Assembly: GCA_035578155.1 (NCBI GenBank)
Contig: JAPWDM010000021.1
Coordinates: 186,001-250,000 of the forward strand
Direction of reading: 5' to 3'
DNA from: Brachynemurus nebulosus
Taxonomy: Eukaryota > Arthropoda > Insecta > Neuroptera > Myrmeleontidae
Length of the DNA: 64,000 nucleotides
Shown: positions 21,669-31,984 of the stretch, in pieces
Layout of the letters: the number at the start of each line of letters is the position of its first letter
How positions within the stretch are numbered: position 1 is the first letter of the stretch
Translations under genes and position numbers: made by a program
The notes under the pieces: model-generated
Database searches by the model: none
What the model saw: only the letters and a program-made list of their open reading frames with translations
Told to the model about the DNA's origin: nothing

Positions 21669-22653
21669 TTTCGGCTACCGCTCTAAGAAGACATAGATTA
21701 TCGTCATTTTTAATAAAAATTATTCCGCGCCGTTTTTTACATTCTTCCTTGTATATGTTAAAAACGGCAGTTCTTACTTTTCACTTCCTCTAGGCATCTT
21801 TCTTGATAAAAATTCTACAACAAATAAAAATATATAAATAAATTACACTAATCAAAATCTAAAATAACTAAAAGAAGTTACAACAAGTTAGTTTTAATAT
21901 AAACACCTGGATACCTGTTGTTTTCACAAAAAGATTAAAATGTAAAAAATAAAAAATAGCATTAAAATTCATTAAGTAATTTGATAGTTATTTTATTTAC
22001 CGGCAACTTGAAAAATAACACAATAAAAGTAAAAAATAAACTGATTTAATATTTTTCTACTTACCAGATATTTTAAAAATAACACAAACAAAACTAAAAA
22101 GTAATTTGATTAAGTCGTATTAAAAATAACTGAAACACTTTACGTTTTATCAATTTGAACGCCTGAATAAAATTTTGGTTTAATCTAATTGTCGTGGCCC
22201 TATATAGGCGCAAAACATGTGATTTGATTTGTGTCAATCAGAAAAAAACCTTAGTCAGCATTGCATCAGAATTGCAATTTCTTTGGAATATTTAAGGCCG
22301 AAGGTTAATACACGCATAGAACGTGCGATTTCAATTTACGCCAATCTTCCTCATGAACACAACATGTGATTTTGATTTACATCAGGCGAAAAAATTATAG
22401 TTCAATTTTATTATAAATATATTATAAGAAATAATACAAAATTTTAATAAATAATTCGCATACGAATTAACTTTACACCGCAAACTGATAAAAACATATA
22501 AATATAAAACGTAAGGTCATAATGTTATCTTTTATCGCAACTGATCCATTAAAATCTAATGTATTTTCTACTATAAATATTTCATAAATGACAATTTAAA
22601 TTTAGTCAATTCCTTTGCAAAATATATAATGAAACTTTAACACACTACATACA
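21669..22653. other. Interior of the long-TIR element, no gene
   Basis: AT-rich, no ORF recognised. Contains two diverged statements of an ACATGTGATTTGATTT(G/A) motif near 22214 and 22363. Confidence 0.5.
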
Positions 22654-22905
22654 GCCCGTCTGTAGCCCAACGGGTAAGATGTCGGCCTCAAATAAACAGA
22701 ACAATGGGTTCAAATCCAACAAAAATAAAAATTACATCTCAACACAGGGACTCACCATCGAAGGTCCCGTAAAGTCTGCACGGATGACGTCACAAACCAT
22801 CGAGACAACGTCCTACCATGGCGGACACCCCAAAGTCTACAAGGATGACTCCGACCGGGACTCACCATCAAAGACCCTTCAAAAATTGCAGAGATGACTC
22901 TAATG
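22654..22905 (+). mobile_element. tRNA-derived SINE, copy 1
   Basis: A Pol III-type head: box A-like GTAGCCCAACGG at 22662-22673 and box B GGGTTCAAATCC at 22706-22717, 44 bases apart. It is followed by a core with CACCATCGAAGGTCCCG and CTGCACGGATGACGTCACA. Parts of the core recur further along (GTCTACAAGGATGACTC, CACCATCAAAGACCCTTC), as if the core were tandemly triplicated. The same core appears inverted at 59694-59753 and 60166-60210, so this is a dispersed family and not a tRNA gene. Confidence 0.75.
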
Positions 22906-22914
22906 AAAATGATA

Positions 22915-23480
22915 ATACAGGTAACGTGTTTATGTGGGATGAAACTCAGGTTTCCAAAGGTTCTCAAGAAATTGTCTCATGTATTGTAAAGCATCTAAAA
23001 GAACATGCTTCAACACACTCAAGCATCGTTATGTATTCAGATTGCTGTACGGGTCAGAATAGAAATATTAAGTTTATTCCTACAGAAGCTTGTGCAAGAT
23101 CCAAAAATGAACGCTGATTATGTTGATCACAAATTTCGGGTTCCTGGACATAGTTATCTTCTCAATGATGCTGATTTTGGAGTCACTGAGTCGAAAGCAA
23201 GAAAAAAAAAATTATTTACGGTCCAAACGATTGGATTGATTTAGTTAAAATTGTAAGCAAACAAAACCATGTGACACAAATGAAAAAAGAATAATTTCTT
23301 TCAGTCAAGAATCTTGAAGACTCTATTTCTAATAGAAAAACTGATATTCAAGGACGTTAAGTCAATTGGTTGAATATAAAATGGTTGAGATATTGTAAAA
23401 ATAAACCAATGTCTATATTTTATAAAGAAACTTTACTACATGATTTTCCATTTTAGTGGACATTTGAAACAAATCAAAAT
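22915..23480 (+). pseudogene. Transposase-like gene fragment (unresolved DNA-transposon family)
   Basis: First frame (to 23117): GNVFMWDETQVSKGSQEIVS and MYSDCCTGQNRNIK. Second frame: LVQDPKMNADYVDHKFRVPG and HSYLLNDADFGVTESKARK. Third: YGPNDWIDLVKIV, and near 23360 VNWLNIKWLRY. Proteins with WDE...SD..GGQNRN...DHKFLVPGHSYL...D.DFG are frequent multicopy genes in insects, and the spaced acidic residues suggest a DDE nuclease. The N-terminal part is missing; the SINE lies directly upstream. Frameshifts near 23060 and 23220 plus stops make it dead. Confidence 0.7.
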
Positions 23481-23494
23481 TTTTTAAAAAAACT

Positions 23495-23797
23495 ACTTAT
23501 TATTCAAAAATTTCTTTATTGTATTAAGAATATATGAATATTTTCTTTGAATAAAAATTACTTTTTTAGTTTTTCATAACACTATTATTTTTTTATATTC
23601 AAATTTATAAAAATTCGATTATTCCGTTTAGACTTTTTAATGACTTACACTGATTGGCTTCAATTTGTATTTTTAAAATATAAATCGAAGTGTTGTTTCT
23701 GTATAATAAAATAATACCATTTTATGATGCGTACTAAGCGAGGAATTCTTCCAAAAGGGTATTTTATTATTTATAATATTCTGAAATTTGAAAACGT
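23495..23797 (-). repeat. Right 303-bp inverted repeat arm
   Basis: Reverse complement of 21366-21668. Confidence 0.9.
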
Positions 23798-24004
23798 CGG
23801 CTTCTGTCGTGTTAAGTACACTATAAACTATAACCTAATTTTTGTATTTTTATTATAAACAAAAAAAATATTTTTAACTTTAAGTCAATTTTTTTGGAGT
23901 TTACATTTTATTTTATAACTTTATGTATATCTACATAGGTCAGAAGAAATGTATATATTTTCCACAATACAGAAAAATTTTTGACCCCCGTTAAAAATAT
24001 TATG
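23798..24004. other. Flank of gypsy insertion
   Basis: About 200 bp of AT-rich DNA. The last four bases, TATG, are the left copy of the gypsy target duplication. Confidence 0.6.
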
Positions 24005-24551
24005 TGTAGTGCCTACAGCTAAATACATTCCAAGCCAGTACATCGCTAACTTCATTAACTACACAGCAACTAGCCAAGGACAAATTCCAATGTTACGTCA
24101 CTAGAAAGCGGACAACGGAACGATTTCTCTTTGTTTTAATGACAATAAAAATTGTATAAATAGGCTACCCCAAACAATAAAAAAACATTCATTCATTCGT
24201 TTAATTCAATTCAGTCTGTATTAATCCATAAGTAACGTTGCAACGTTACTATGTATTTATATTTTAAATAAAATTTAATTGTTAAAATTTAAACTTATCT
24301 TTCATTTCTTAAAACTTAGAGCAATATCTTTCAGTAAAAGTGTTTTCAACAATAAGTGATTATTAAAATTCTTAAAAAGGTTTTTATTACATTTTACTTA
24401 ACAAATGTAATTGGCGATCCTATATAAAACAAAAATCATCGATCAATCAATCAATCATCTATTTGTGTGGTCCAAATACGAGTAAGCTTCGCATCTACGA
24501 AGTTATATCCGGGACGGTACTTTATTCAACGGAAAATCTCGTGGCACGACA
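24005..24551 (+). repeat. 5' LTR of gypsy element
   Basis: Starts TGTAGTGCCTACAG and ends CGTGGCACGACA. GTATAAATA near 24153 may be the TATA box, and AATAAA-type signals follow. It carries a palindromic GTAACGTTGCAACGTTAC near 24230. Differences from the 3' LTR are in the four bases after GTATAAATA (GGCT here, CACT there, i.e. two substitutions). Confidence 0.97.
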
Positions 24552-24559
24552 CAAAAAAC

Positions 24560-24575
24560 TGGCGATCCTGCCAGG
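24560..24575 (+). promoter_or_regulatory. Primer-binding site
   Basis: TGGCGATCCTGCCAGG begins eight bases after the LTR end. TGG plus the following bases are complementary to a tRNA 3' end (…CCA), the expected first-strand primer site. I do not assign the tRNA. Confidence 0.75.
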
Positions 24576-24739
24576 ATCCGATTGAAGCTAACCGTGGAAA
24601 GCAGTCCAGCGCAGCGACCAAGAAAACACTTCACTCGCAATTGGTATTCATTGGTACGAGCTACACAACGTCACATTGAACCAAGTCTTCACGCTCTACA
24701 AGTCCAGGAATTGAAAACGAGAGGAACATCAATAAAACC

Positions 24740-24745
24740 GTAAGT
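24740..24745 (+). promoter_or_regulatory. Probable 5' splice donor for env mRNA
   Basis: ACC followed by GTAAGT, a consensus donor, in the leader upstream of gag. Errantiviruses make env from a spliced transcript. The matching acceptor candidate is at 29352-29361, just before the env ATG. Confidence 0.65.
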
Positions 24746-24918
24746 CTTTTTTCGTATATGCTTTTGTTCGACTTGTAATTGACTTACTCTTTAACATTGA
24801 TTCCTCACAAGATAGTTTAAATTTTTCAATTGCAACTCCCAGATCCTATCATTCTACTGAATCATTAGATAGTCTGGTATTTTCTTTTCAAAATCTAAAG
24901 CTAAACGTAACAGACACA

Positions 24919-25998
24919 ATGCCGAATAATATAGAAGAACCAGAACCTTCTAGCTCTAGCTCAACGGTTGTTGATTTCTCAAAATTTTCACCTGAGCAAT
25001 TAAATCAAATTAAAGAATTTGCAACTAGCTTAAATAGGTCAAATAACGATGAAACATTTAGTGAAAACAACTATCCAGGCTTTAAACACATAAATTTTAG
25101 AGACTGGATAGGACGCTTTGATAATACACCAACAGGTGCATTAGATTTTCTGAGACGCGTACACAATACAATTAATTACGCTCCAGAACAGGAAACTGAA
25201 ATAATTCGGTTTACCGCGAACCAGTTACTGTATGATTTAGGTATACAGCTTATTAGTAGGGACCTAACATACGATAGTTTACGTGATATAATTCACACCT
25301 TTCATAGCCCACGTCGCACAACGATTCACATAGAAAACGAACTCGCGACTCTTTCGCAAAAACCAAATGAAACTATCATTTCGTTTTATACGCGAATAAA
25401 TCAATTAAAAATGGAAAGAATGTTCAATCTTAGATACGAACAAACTAAGCATCAGTATAACATTTTAGCTCCCATAATAGAAGAATCATTTTGTAACCGT
25501 TTTATAACAGGCTGCATCCCTCAAATTTCACAAAGACTGCGTCTAACAAATCCAAAATTAAAATCATTAAACGACGCATTAAAAGAAGCGCTTGAAGAAG
25601 AAAGCTTCATTCGCACACAAAGTACAAGTAGGAACTTACAAAGTAATAGTCAACATCAACAAAATAAATATTGTAAAAATTGCCGTGTAAAAACACACAA
25701 CACACGCGATTGTAGGAACAAACCACTAAATAATAATTTTAACCAACAACATAACAATCCTAACATAAAAATCTGTAATTATTGTAAATTTAAAGGGCAT
25801 ATAGAACAGGAATGTAGGAAGAAAAAATACGCACAATCATTTAGTAATAATAATAATCCTCCACCATTTAGGAATAATCAAAACGAGCATTTAAACTCGA
25901 ACCAATCGACTGTCGGAGCCGAACAGCCGATTCAACCAACAGGCTCACAAGTAACTTACGAAACATACGATTCGAATCCTATCGAATACTTAACCTAG
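24919..25998 (+). CDS. gag: Gag polyprotein
   Basis: 359 codons, ATG at 24919. Gag forms the particle shell and binds genomic RNA. The middle has the capsid-like PTGALDFLRRVHNTINYAP region, and the C-terminal part carries two zinc knuckles of CX2CX4HX4C type: CKNCRVKTHNTRDC near residue 253 and CNYCKFKGHIEQEC near residue 287. A serine-rich N-terminus (PSSSSST) and an Asn-rich tail flank these. The last 141 nt overlap the pol frame, and the shift site lies in this overlap. No internal stop, so it is probably functional. Confidence 0.95.
   Translation: MPNNIEEPEPSSSSSTVVDFSKFSPEQLNQIKEFATSLNRSNNDETFSENNYPGFKHINFRDWIGRFDNTPTGALDFLRRVHNTINYAPEQETEIIRFTANQLLYDLGIQLISRDLTYDSLRDIIHTFHSPRRTTIHIENELATLSQKPNETIISFYTRINQLKMERMFNLRYEQTKHQYNILAPIIEESFCNRFITGCIPQISQRLRLTNPKLKSLNDALKEALEEESFIRTQSTSRNLQSNSQHQQNKYCKNCRVKTHNTRDCRNKPLNNNFNQQHNNPNIKICNYCKFKGHIEQECRKKKYAQSFSNNNNPPPFRNNQNEHLNSNQSTVGAEQPIQPTGSQVTYETYDSNPIEYLT
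25890..25896 (+). promoter_or_regulatory. Programmed -1 frameshift site (T TTA AAC)
   Basis: Gag codons CAT TTA AAC place the heptamer TTTAAAC in X XXY YYZ phase. Pol is in the -1 frame relative to gag and is closed by stops until 25856, so the shift must occur between 25857 and 25998; this heptamer is the clear consensus site in that interval. Confidence 0.85.
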
Positions 25999-28900
25999 GT
26001 AATCATAACACGCAAAAATTAACATTTAGATGTAATGAGAGCAAGGATAGTCAGCTAACCTTTCTTATAGATACAGGAGCCAGTATTTCCCTGGTACATA
26101 ATAAAAAACTATCAAATAATATTTACGATCCCTTAAACAAAGTAATAATTAGAGGACTAGAAACGGAATATAAAGAGACGTTAGGATCTACCAATTTAAA
26201 CCTTTTTATGCCAGATGGGAATAAATTCCCATACAAATTTCAGGTAATCGATGAAAATGTAATAAATACCCCACATGATGGCGTCCTTGGAATAGATTTT
26301 TTAACACATTACGGGGCAACAATTAATACGAATCCATCCTCAATAACATTTAAAACAAACAATATTTATAATGTACAAAATAGTAAAATTAACTTTATTT
26401 GCGAAAACATAAGACTTAATCATATAAACGATAATTCTATACGTGACAAACTAATTAATTTGTGTAAACAAAATGTAGATTTATTTCATTCACCTAACGA
26501 GAAATTAACTCATACAAATACCCTATATCATGAAATCCAGGTGACTGATCCTACCCCAATACACGTAAAAAATTATAGATTTCCGAAAATTCACGAAATC
26601 GAAGTGAAAAAGCAGATCAAAGAGATGCTTGACAACGGCATAATTAAGGAATCAAACTCTCCATATAGTGCACCTATATGGGTGGTTCCAAAAAAACTTG
26701 ATGCCAGCGGCAAGCAAAAATGGCGGATCGTTACAGACTATAGACGACTCAACAATGTCAGTATCGAGGATAAATATCCCCTACCAAACATTGAGGATAT
26801 CCTATCCCATCTTGGTAACGCCAAATACTTTAGTACTCTTGATCTCGCGTCCGGTTTTCACCAGATTTTAATTAATCCTAAGGACTGTCACAAAACGGCT
26901 TTCACAGTTCCCGGAGGACATTTCGAGTATGTCCGAATGCCATTTGGATTACGTAACGCTCCGGCAACCTTCCAACGCTTAATGAATATAGTTTTGAAAA
27001 AAATTCTTTACGAAGATTGTTTCGTTTACCTAGATGATATTGTTGTCTTTGGAACAACAATTGACGAACACAATCAACGATTACAAAAAGTATTTAACTG
27101 TTTAAAAGAACATAATTTAAAACTTCAAATCGACAAGTGCGAATTTCTCCACGACAACATCGAATATTTAGGTCACGAAATTTCATCAAACGGTTTACGA
27201 CCTAATTCCAAAAAAATAAAAACTATACAAGATTTAAAAACTCCAAAAACCACAAAAGATGTACAATCTTTTTTAGGGCTGGTAGGCTACTACCGGAAAT
27301 TTATTAAAAATTTTTCAGAGAAAGCAAAACCACTAACGTTATTACTTAAAAAAGATACAAAATTCATATGGACAAGTGATTGTCAAAAAGCATTTGACAC
27401 GTTAAAAAACGCTCTAATAGAAAAACCAATATTACAGTACCCTAACTTTGATAAAATGTTCATTTTGACAACAGACGCATCAAATTTCGGGATAGCCGGA
27501 ATTCTTAGTCAAATGAATGACGACAATACACTCGACTTGCCCATAAGCTACTATTCGCGCACCCTAAATTCAGCCGAAGAATCTTATACAACGACAGAAA
27601 AAGAATTACTTGCAATTGTAGAGTCAGTAAAAAATTTTCGACCATACCTTTACGGACAAAAATTCCTTATACGAACTGACCATAAAGCCCTAGAATGGCT
27701 AATGAATAATAAAGATCCCTCTTCACGACTTATTAGGTGGCGTCTTAAACTCGAAGAGTACGATTATCGTATTGAGTACAAATCTGGTAAATCAAATACT
27801 AATGCTGACACACTCAGTCGACCAGTATTAGTCATAGACAATCTTGTACTCGAAAAAACGTACGAGGACTTCCTACTATGGAAAGGTAATATCCAAACAC
27901 CTCAATTTAATACGATAACTACACCCTTAGAAAGTATTGACAATTTAATTCTACCATATAGCTCTATAAATTCGGATAATTGCAAATTTTCGTATTTTGT
28001 AAAAACAAATACTAATTTAGCTAGCATTAATTTATTTAAAGATGTACATTGTTTCACTTCAAAAAATGATAAAACAATTTATCTATTATTTGCAAAAGAA
28101 AACGCTCTTGACCCCATTTTACCCGGTAATTTATTTGAATGCCTTTATAACTTATTCATGATCTTAAATATGTCACAAACGCAAACGACTAACAAAGTTG
28201 AATTAACATTTTATGATATACCATCACTAACTTTATCAATAACTGATGAACAATTTAAAAAATTATTATATTATTTTAATACAGACGAACAGTATAAAAT
28301 AAATATCCTTAAAATAGAAACGCAAATCGTCAGAGACAAAGACGAACGCCTTCAAATCATAAAACACCACCATGATGACATTACTAGTGGACATCAAGGT
28401 GTTAAAAGAACGTTGCAAGCAATTAAGCAACGTTATTTCTGGAAAAACATGTCTCGCGACATTGAAAAATACATTAACGAATGTGAACAATGTCAGCGTG
28501 CTAAGAAAAATACGAAACACAACAAACCTCCGATGCTAATTACCACTACGGCATCAACTTTTAACCATAGCATAGCTTTGGACCTGATTGGCCCATTTAA
28601 TATCACTCAAAATAATAATAAGTACATTTTAACCATTCAGTGCGAATTAACAAAGTACCTACAAGCGTACCCAATCAGTGATCAGCAAGCAATTAATGTA
28701 GCCATACCTTTCATTGACTACTGTACTAGGTTTGGGTTCCCCACCACCATCCTAACTGATAGAGGCGGAAGTTTTACATCCGACCTAATAAAGGAAATTA
28801 ACAAAATACTTAATATACGACACAAACAAACCACGCCTTATAATCCATCTACCAATGGGTCATTAGAACGTGCACATGGTCCTCTGAAGGACTACTTAAG

Positions 28901-29453
28901 AATATTCACTAATGAAAATAAAGATGATTGGGACCAATACGTTCACTTAGCTTGTTTCAGTTACAACACCCACATAAACCGATCAACAGGTGAAACACCT
29001 TATAAACTTGTATATGGTAATAATCCAAAATTAATTTCTAACACAACTCATACACCATCTTATCACCAATTTACGGAAGAAATCACAACTAAATTAAAAA
29101 CATTACGCGAAATAGCCAAGCAAAATCTACAAGTTTCCAAAGAAACAAACAAAAAATACTACGACAAAACAAGTAAACAATATAATTTTAAAGTAGGCGA
29201 CAAAGTATTGCTCGAAACTAAATTATTAAAGAAAGGTATCAACCCAAGATTCAAAGGGCCTTTTCAAATCCTTAAGATACATAATAATAATACAGCTCTT
29301 TTAAAATTAGGCAAAAAGAATGTTAGCTACCATTTTAAACATTTAAAATTATTCGTTTCAGGTGACGAAACAAATAATGAAAGCAAAGATGATCAGAATC
29401 ATCCTCCTATTGTTAACAATTCTGTCAATGAACCAAGTTGTTCAAAATCGTAG
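25897..29453 (+). CDS. pol: Pol polyprotein (protease, RT, RNase H, integrase)
   Basis: Translated from gag by -1 shifting; the first in-frame start-like codon is at 26208 but the protease motif LIDTGASISLV lies upstream near 26065. Then come RT with WRIVTDYRRLN, MPFGLRNAPATFQRLM and the catalytic FVYLDDIVVF; RNase H with ILTTDASNFGIAG, TEKELLAIV and RTDHKALEWL; integrase with an HH-CC finger (KHHHDDITSGHQG...CEQCQRAK), then Asp in ALDLIGPF, Asp in ILTDRGGSF and Glu in STNGSLERAHGP. Every catalytic residue expected is present and no stop interrupts it. Its end overlaps env by about 75-90 nt. Confidence 0.97.
29352..29361 (+). promoter_or_regulatory. Probable 3' splice acceptor for env mRNA
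   Basis: TTCGTTTCAG just upstream of the env ATG at 29377, inside the end of pol. Joined to the donor at 24740 it would make a subgenomic env transcript, the usual errantivirus strategy. Confidence 0.65.
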
Positions 29454-30888
29454 TTACGAATTAACAAAATTAAATAATAATCCCGGTGTTTATTATAATG
29501 TAGAAGGGGATGTTAAATTAGTTACTAGTTTCATAAGTCTTTTACATATTTATAATATTAGCTATTTAACTAAAACGATATCTAGTATAGAAAATATTTA
29601 TTCTCAATCTACTCATATGTGTAATTTAATTGAAGAAAATATTAATTGTAAACTAAATTTCCAATTACTCAATAACGAGCTAGCAGAACTAAAAATAAAA
29701 TTTAGCGATCTGACAAATCTTTATAATTTAGATAATACTCATACGCGCAACAAACGGTCTGTACAAGTAGAATATGAGCATGGATGGTTTGATGTAATTG
29801 GGTCTCTTTGGCACAAAATTACTGGAAACCCATCCGCAGACGATGCACAATATTTCACTGACGCGATAAATAACCTAGTTAACAATCAGGATAAGATTCA
29901 CATGATGGTACAGTCTCAAATACGTCTTATAAGTGATTCATTGTCAAAGATGAACAAAACACAAAATGAGATCAGTACAATCGAGACTAAGTTAAATTCA
30001 TACATAACGATATACAATAAAAATATAAATCAAACAAAAATTGTACTTGACCGCGAACTACACAGTATTAACATAAATGAACATATCATCCTATTAAGAA
30101 ATTTAATTAATAAAGTTTACAAAGAATTAGAAAATTTTGAAAATGCAATCACGTTGGCTAGACATAATTTAGTAGATTTCAAAATTTTACCACCTAGAAC
30201 ACTGCTAGACGAATTAATTCAGAGTCAAAAGTTTAATTTACCATTCGAACCTAAATGGGAAAATTTAGAAAATTATTATAAGGTTATTAAAGCTAAACCA
30301 ATTAATTTAGGTCATACTTTAGTTATTGAAATTAAAATACCAGTAATAAAATTAGATCAATTTATTCTTTACCACTTATTTCCATTACCTAATCACAATC
30401 CAACAGACCCGAAACAAATTTCTATAATTCACGTTAATTATCCTTACCTAATAATCAATTTAAGTCGGACCACGCATATTACGTTAAAGACGAAGGATAA
30501 ATGCCAAGAGTACGAACAAGGAAGGTACTTGTGCAGCGACATCCATACCACGTCAAGCTTAACACATCAAAACTGCGAAACAAAACTGTTGAATCCCACC
30601 ACGAAGAAAATCCCGAAAGAATTTGAAATCAAGACATACTACGCCGAGCAAGAGATATGGCAGGAAATCAACGATAACACTTGGATATGCTCCACCAGTG
30701 AACCAACTGCATTGAACATAGTCTGCCCAAATGAATCCGATGCAATCGAGCTACTGGGAACACAAAAAATTCAATTACAAAACAAATGCAAAGGCCACAC
30801 GACTACACATACGATTGAAACGTACCCGACCATCAAAAACCACTCTATTCGAGACTTCATTCCTAACATCAATCTACAAAAAAATTAA
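29377..30888 (+). CDS. env: Envelope glycoprotein, main part (baculovirus F-like)
   Basis: About 500 codons. ATGs at 29377 and 29389; the second begins a clear signal peptide (MIRIILLLLTILSMNQ). A furin-type site RNKR lies near 29745-29757, followed by a region beginning SVQVEYEHGWFDVIGS, as in the F-like envelopes of insect errantiviruses, where cleavage frees a fusion segment. Helical heptad-like stretches and many N-glycosylation sites follow. The C-terminal transmembrane part is not in this frame: it lies in the -1 frame after an A7 run at 30878-30884. Without a shift the product would lack its anchor and might be secreted. Confidence 0.9.
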   Translation: MKAKMIRIILLLLTILSMNQVVQNRSYELTKLNNNPGVYYNVEGDVKLVTSFISLLHIYNISYLTKTISSIENIYSQSTHMCNLIEENINCKLNFQLLNNELAELKIKFSDLTNLYNLDNTHTRNKRSVQVEYEHGWFDVIGSLWHKITGNPSADDAQYFTDAINNLVNNQDKIHMMVQSQIRLISDSLSKMNKTQNEISTIETKLNSYITIYNKNINQTKIVLDRELHSININEHIILLRNLINKVYKELENFENAITLARHNLVDFKILPPRTLLDELIQSQKFNLPFEPKWENLENYYKVIKAKPINLGHTLVIEIKIPVIKLDQFILYHLFPLPNHNPTDPKQISIIHVNYPYLIINLSRTTHITLKTKDKCQEYEQGRYLCSDIHTTSSLTHQNCETKLLNPTTKKIPKEFEIKTYYAEQEIWQEINDNTWICSTSEPTALNIVCPNESDAIELLGTQKIQLQNKCKGHTTTHTIETYPTIKNHSIRDFIPNINLQKN

Positions 30889-31385
30889 ATAAATCAGACA
30901 TCGAACTATCTTCAATCAATCCAATCAAACTCACTCACATCAACTTAGATGAATTAAATGAAAATCAACATAGAATCAAGGATTTGAATAAAGAAGTTGA
31001 AAGAAGACTCGAAAACACCATCAAAATAATGGGACAGCGCATCTCCACATCCACGTGGACCTACATAAAAAATTCGCTATTTTTGTTTTCTGTTTTAGGT
31101 ACAATATTCGTCCTCTATAAGCTATCATTTTTTTCATTTGTTAAGAGCCTTCTTAATAAATCATGTACCAAGGGCTGCGTCAACATTTACAACTGCGTTC
31201 ACGGCCCCAGCATCAAAAACGAACCAAATGTCCACTTCACACCAATAAATTCAGAGGAAAACCAACTTATTCCTTGTGCTCCGCCTCGTTATGACGACGT
31301 CACCATTAGTCAAACCCAATTACCAACAAGAAGACAGCCGTCACGAACAACCAGCAGATCAAGACCACTCGAGCCATTCCTTTAA
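30889..31385 (+). pseudogene. env: Envelope C-terminal part with membrane anchor, out of frame
   Basis: The -1 frame after 30884 is open to 31385. It holds a charged heptad-like stretch (NKEVERRLENTIKIMG), a hydrophobic segment (SLFLFSVLGTIFVLYKL, about 31075-31125) and a cytoplasmic tail with cysteines and a proline/arginine end. It matches what the upstream env piece lacks. Either one base was lost in the A-run or ribosomes slip there. No proper start of its own is evident upstream of the Met at 30984. Confidence 0.8.
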
Positions 31386-31426
31386 AAACGATCAAAACTT
31401 TCTAAGTCATGATCTACTCTAAACAT

Positions 31427-31433
31427 GGGAGAG
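31427..31433 (+). promoter_or_regulatory. Polypurine tract
   Basis: GGGAGAG immediately before the 3' LTR TGTAG start; expected second-strand primer site. It is short. Confidence 0.65.
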
Positions 31434-31980
31434 TGTAGTGCCTACAGCTAAATACATTCCAAGCCAGTACATCGCTAACTTCATTAACTACACAGCAACT
31501 AGCCAAGGACAAATTCCAATGTTACGTCACTAGAAAGCGGACAACGGAACGATTTCTCTTTGTTTTAATGACAATAAAAATTGTATAAATACACTACCCC
31601 AAACAATAAAAAAACATTCATTCATTCGTTTAATTCAATTCAGTCTGTATTAATCCATAAGTAACGTTGCAACGTTACTATGTATTTATATTTTAAATAA
31701 AATTTAATTGTTAAAATTTAAACTTATCTTTCATTTCTTAAAACTTAGAGCAATATCTTTCAGTAAAAGTGTTTTCAACAATAAGTGATTATTAAAATTC
31801 TTAAAAAGGTTTTTATTACATTTTACTTAACAAATGTAATTGGCGATCCTATATAAAACAAAAATCATCGATCAATCAATCAATCATCTATTTGTGTGGT
31901 CCAAATACGAGTAAGCTTCGCATCTACGAAGTTATATCCGGGACGGTACTTTATTCAACGGAAAATCTCGTGGCACGACA
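31434..31980 (+). repeat. 3' LTR of gypsy element
   Basis: Same length and ends as the 5' LTR, two substitutions by eye. Followed by TATG, the right target duplication. Confidence 0.97.
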
Positions 31981-31984
31981 TATG

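Larger units (their letters stand above)
21366..23797. mobile_element. DNA element with 303-bp terminal inverted repeats
   Basis: The arms 21366-21668 and 23495-23797 are inverted copies of each other and nearly identical by eye (for example ATACTC against ATACCC at one site). The interior holds a frameshifted transposase-like gene fragment and a tRNA-derived SINE. No convincing target duplication was seen beside the outer ends, so the true termini may differ slightly. Superfamily unresolved. Confidence 0.85.
24005..31980 (+). mobile_element. Ty3/gypsy errantivirus-like endogenous retroelement, nearly intact
   Basis: Two 547-bp LTRs (24005-24551, 31434-31980) flank gag, pol and env. TATG is duplicated on both sides (24001-24004, 31981-31984). 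By eye the LTRs differ at only two adjacent-cluster bases, so insertion was recent. A primer-binding site, polypurine tract, slippery frameshift site and splice signals are all visible. Gag and Pol appear open from end to end; Env is split by one frame change. It is among the youngest large elements in the window. Confidence 0.97.

Noticed and set aside
22654..22720. Possible tRNA gene (box A and box B present)
   Set aside because: No proper cloverleaf or acceptor stem pairing is visible and the core is shared with other dispersed copies, so it is a SINE head.
21200..23810. ACAGAAGCCGA at 21202 and its inverse at about 23798, as if the long inverted repeat extended outward
   Set aside because: The left one is inside recognisable polymerase coding sequence and the intervening bases do not align; an 11-bp match is likely chance.
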